From assembly GCF_022414575.1 (NCBI RefSeq), contig NZ_JADWYQ010000009.1, positions 1 through 64,000 of the forward strand: a stretch of 64,000 nucleotides of DNA. Reading direction: 5' to 3'. This stretch comes from Streptomyces sp. MUM 178J (lineage in GTDB: Bacteria; Actinomycetota; Actinomycetes; Streptomycetales; Streptomycetaceae). The translations under genes were made by a program, and so were the position numbers. Positions 62,611 through 64,000 of this stretch are shown here, one piece after another. Under the pieces are notes generated by a model. It ran no database searches and was not told where the DNA came from. It worked only from the letters and a program-made list of their open reading frames with translations. Positions within the stretch are counted from its first letter, which is position 1. Each line of letters starts with the position of its first letter.

Positions 62611-63242
62611 CGGACCTCCCGCAGCCGGCCGGCGGCCATCTCCAGCACCCGGTCGCAGCGGTCGGCCAGGGCCCGGTCATGGGTCACCACCACCAGCGTC
62701 ACCGGCAGTGAGGTCAGCAGATCGGCCGCCTCCTCCTGGCCGGCGAAGTCCAGTGCGGCGGTCGGCTCGTCGGCCAGCACCACCCCGGCCCCGGCCGCCA
62801 CACAGCCGAGGGCGCGCGCCAGATGCATCCGCTGCAACTGCCCCCCGGACAGCGTGTGCAGCGGCCTGTGCATCAGCCCGCCCACGCCCAACTGCTCCGC
62901 GGCCTCAGCCGCCTCGACGGGTGCGCCGGAGCTGTGCAGCAACTCCTGTGCGAGCAGCGGAAACCGCCCCCCGGCCGGCTTCTGCGGAATCCAGCCGCAG
63001 GCCCGCCGCCGCCAGGCCCACTCGGCCGCGGTGCGGCTGCCGCGCCCGCCGACCCGGATCTCCCCGGCCCACTGCCGGTGCAGCCCGAGGACGGCGCGCA
63101 GCAGCGTGCTCTTCCCGGAGCCGTTCGTGCCGGTCAGCGCCACCCGCTCCCCGGCGGCGACCTCGAGATCCACGTCCCGTACGGCCTCGACCCGCCCATG
63201 CCGGCAGGCGACGTCGCGCATCCGTATGTCCAGCCCGCCCAT
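62607..63242 (-). CDS. znuC: zinc/manganese-type ABC transporter ATPase
   Basis: The 211-residue protein has a Walker A motif (ALTGTNGSGKSTLLRAV), signature LSGGQLQRMHLARAL, Walker B VVLADEPTAALD and the switch His in VVVTHDRALAD. It powers uptake with the permease and binding protein encoded downstream. AAGGG precedes the ATG at 63242. The gene follows the Fur-family gene on the same strand by about 180 bases, so metal-dependent control is likely. Confidence 0.9.
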   Translation of the reverse strand: MGGLDIRMRDVACRHGRVEAVRDVDLEVAAGERVALTGTNGSGKSTLLRAVLGLHRQWAGEIRVGGRGSRTAAEWAWRRRACGWIPQKPAGGRFPLLAQELLHSSGAPVEAAEAAEQLGVGGLMHRPLHTLSGGQLQRMHLARALGCVAAGAGVVLADEPTAALDFAGQEEAADLLTSLPVTLVVVTHDRALADRCDRVLEMAAGRLREVR

Positions 63243-63373
63243 GCCGCACCCTTCGCCTCTCGCTCGCGGGTCCCTTGTCTGGGCAGTAGTCGGACGACGG
63301 CGGCCTTCAGTTCCCGGCGGGGGCGGTGGAGCCGGAAACGGCGGGAGTCACGCGCGGCAGCGGTACGGGCGTC

Positions 63374-63439
63374 GCGTGCGGGAACGGCGCTGTGCGCAGG
63401 AAGCGTGCAGCGTGCGGGAACGGCGCTACGCGCAGGAAG
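63374..63439. repeat. direct repeat of 30 bases between the Fur-family gene and znuC
   Basis: GCGTGCGGGAACGGCGCT followed by two changed bases and GCGCAGGAAG starts at 63374 and again at 63410. The second copy covers the stop codon of the Fur-family gene, so the 3' end of that gene has been duplicated downstream. Confidence 0.85.
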
Positions 63440-63836
63440 GGCACAGCCCGCGGTAGGTGACCTCCGCCTGGGACACGGTGAAGCCGAACCGCTCCTTTGA
63501 AGGGAGGTCGGCCAGCGGATCGCCGGTGGGGTGGACATCGCGGATGGCGCCGCAGCCGGAGCAGACCAGGTGCTGGTGCGGACGGTGCGCGTTGGGGTCG
63601 TAGCGCTTGGCGCGGCCGTCGGTGGAGACCTCTATGACCTCGCCGAGCGCGACCAGCTCGCCCAGGGTGTTGTACACGGTCGCACGGGAGATCTCGGGCA
63701 GCCGCTGTGCCGCGCGGGCGTGCACCTCGTCGGCCGTGAGATGCACATGGTCGCCGTCGAGGACCTCCGCGACGACACGCCGCTGGGAGGTCACTCGCCA
63801 GCCACGCCCTCGCAGTCGCTGCAGCAGGTCGCTCAT
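63426..63836 (-). CDS. Fur-family metal-dependent repressor (CatR/PerR-like or zinc-type)
   Basis: The 136-residue protein has the Fur winged helix (RLRGRGWRVTSQRRVVAEVL, LPEISRATVYNTLGELVALG). It has metal-site residues in HRPHQHLVCSGCGAIRDV and a second CxxC at CPSC. The two CxxC pairs form the structural zinc site. The sequence resembles from memory CatR, which controls catalase, more than Zur. Its position before znuC would also suit metal uptake control. It diverges from a gene starting near 63989. Confidence 0.87.
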   Translation of the reverse strand: MSDLLQRLRGRGWRVTSQRRVVAEVLDGDHVHLTADEVHARAAQRLPEISRATVYNTLGELVALGEVIEVSTDGRAKRYDPNAHRPHQHLVCSGCGAIRDVHPTGDPLADLPSKERFGFTVSQAEVTYRGLCPSCA

Positions 63837-63925
63837 ATCGGTTTCACCTATTCAGGCTCGGCGGGATGCCCGGAGTTTACCGGCGGCTGTCCGGACCCCC
63901 ATTGGGTGTAGCTGAGGTGAGCTTC

Positions 63926-63953
63926 TTGACCTGGACTCTGTCCATCGTAGGAT
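63926..63953 (+). promoter_or_regulatory. vegetative-type promoter for the gene at the right edge
   Basis: TTGACC at 63926-63931 and TAGGAT at 63948-63953 are separated by 16 bases and point to the right edge. It lies in the divergent region with the Fur-family gene. Confidence 0.55.
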
Positions 63954-63988
63954 CGGTTCCGGCGATAGCCAAGGGACAGGAGACTCCA

Positions 63989-64000
63989 GTGGAGCTACGT
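63989..64000 (+). CDS. start of a gene cut by the right edge
   Basis: A GTG at 63989 with AGGAG six bases upstream, and a promoter further left, begins a frame VELR that runs off the window. Product unknown; a target of the Fur-family regulator such as a catalase is only a guess. Confidence 0.35.

Overview
The window is high-GC actinobacterial DNA and looks like Streptomyces. Nearly every third codon position is G or C, GTG starts are common, and genes carry AGGAGG-like ribosome sites. The order glutamine synthetase II, pullulanase, agl/mal maltose cluster, glnE, glnA2 matches, from memory, the core-chromosome order of Streptomyces coelicolor read in reverse. No rRNA, tRNA, insertion sequence or CRISPR array was seen.

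Layout. At 1-5.6 kb: a SARP-type regulator cut by the left edge, an M50 protease, an F420:NADP oxidoreductase, a DUF998 membrane protein coupled to an alpha/beta hydrolase, and a CBS-pair protein. At 5.8-10.9 kb: a DUF3105/DUF305 pair, a secreted protein, an MMPL exporter, and a winged-helix regulator coupled to a small coiled-coil membrane protein, with a double inverted repeat upstream of the regulator. At 11-17.7 kb: glnA2, a small antitoxin-like protein, a VOC protein, glnE, a MarR gene remnant and a PAP2 phosphatase. At 17.8-31.7 kb is the starch/maltodextrin region: malR, aglA, malG, malF and malE on the minus strand, then a divergent alpha-amylase and a 1797-residue amylase-pullulanase. 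The two secreted enzymes cut starch outside, MalEFG imports maltodextrins (the ATPase is not here), AglA releases glucose, and MalR probably controls the set through CTTGCAAG-type boxes.

From 31.8 to 45.3 kb the content is more accessory: a TetR regulator, a large secreted ALF-repeat protein resembling a polymorphic toxin with a likely immunity gene, a gutted oxidoreductase remnant, an unusual membrane protein with a sigma-like cytoplasmic part, a lipoprotein, a DUF1996 protein, an epimerase, and a second TetR beside a metal-dependent decarboxylase-like amidohydrolase. From 45.5 kb: glnII with a phased GlnR-type box, a secreted protein, a MocR regulator with an AhpD-like target candidate, a MOSC protein, an ECF sigma factor with a His-rich leader next to a His/Met-rich membrane protein, an MFS carrier coupled to a GH88-like hydrolase, a divergent acyl-CoA locus (dehydrogenase versus CaiB-type transferase plus acyl-CoA ligase), and a zinc-type ABC importer preceded by a Fur-family regulator.

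The best candidates for something little described are the ALF-repeat toxin/immunity pair (32.6-36.7 kb), the sigma-like membrane protein (37.2-39.3 kb), and the His-rich sigma/membrane pair (51.2-52.9 kb). Several intergenic repeat families have also entered gene ends and starts, at 16.8, 26.0, 54.35 and 58.7 kb.
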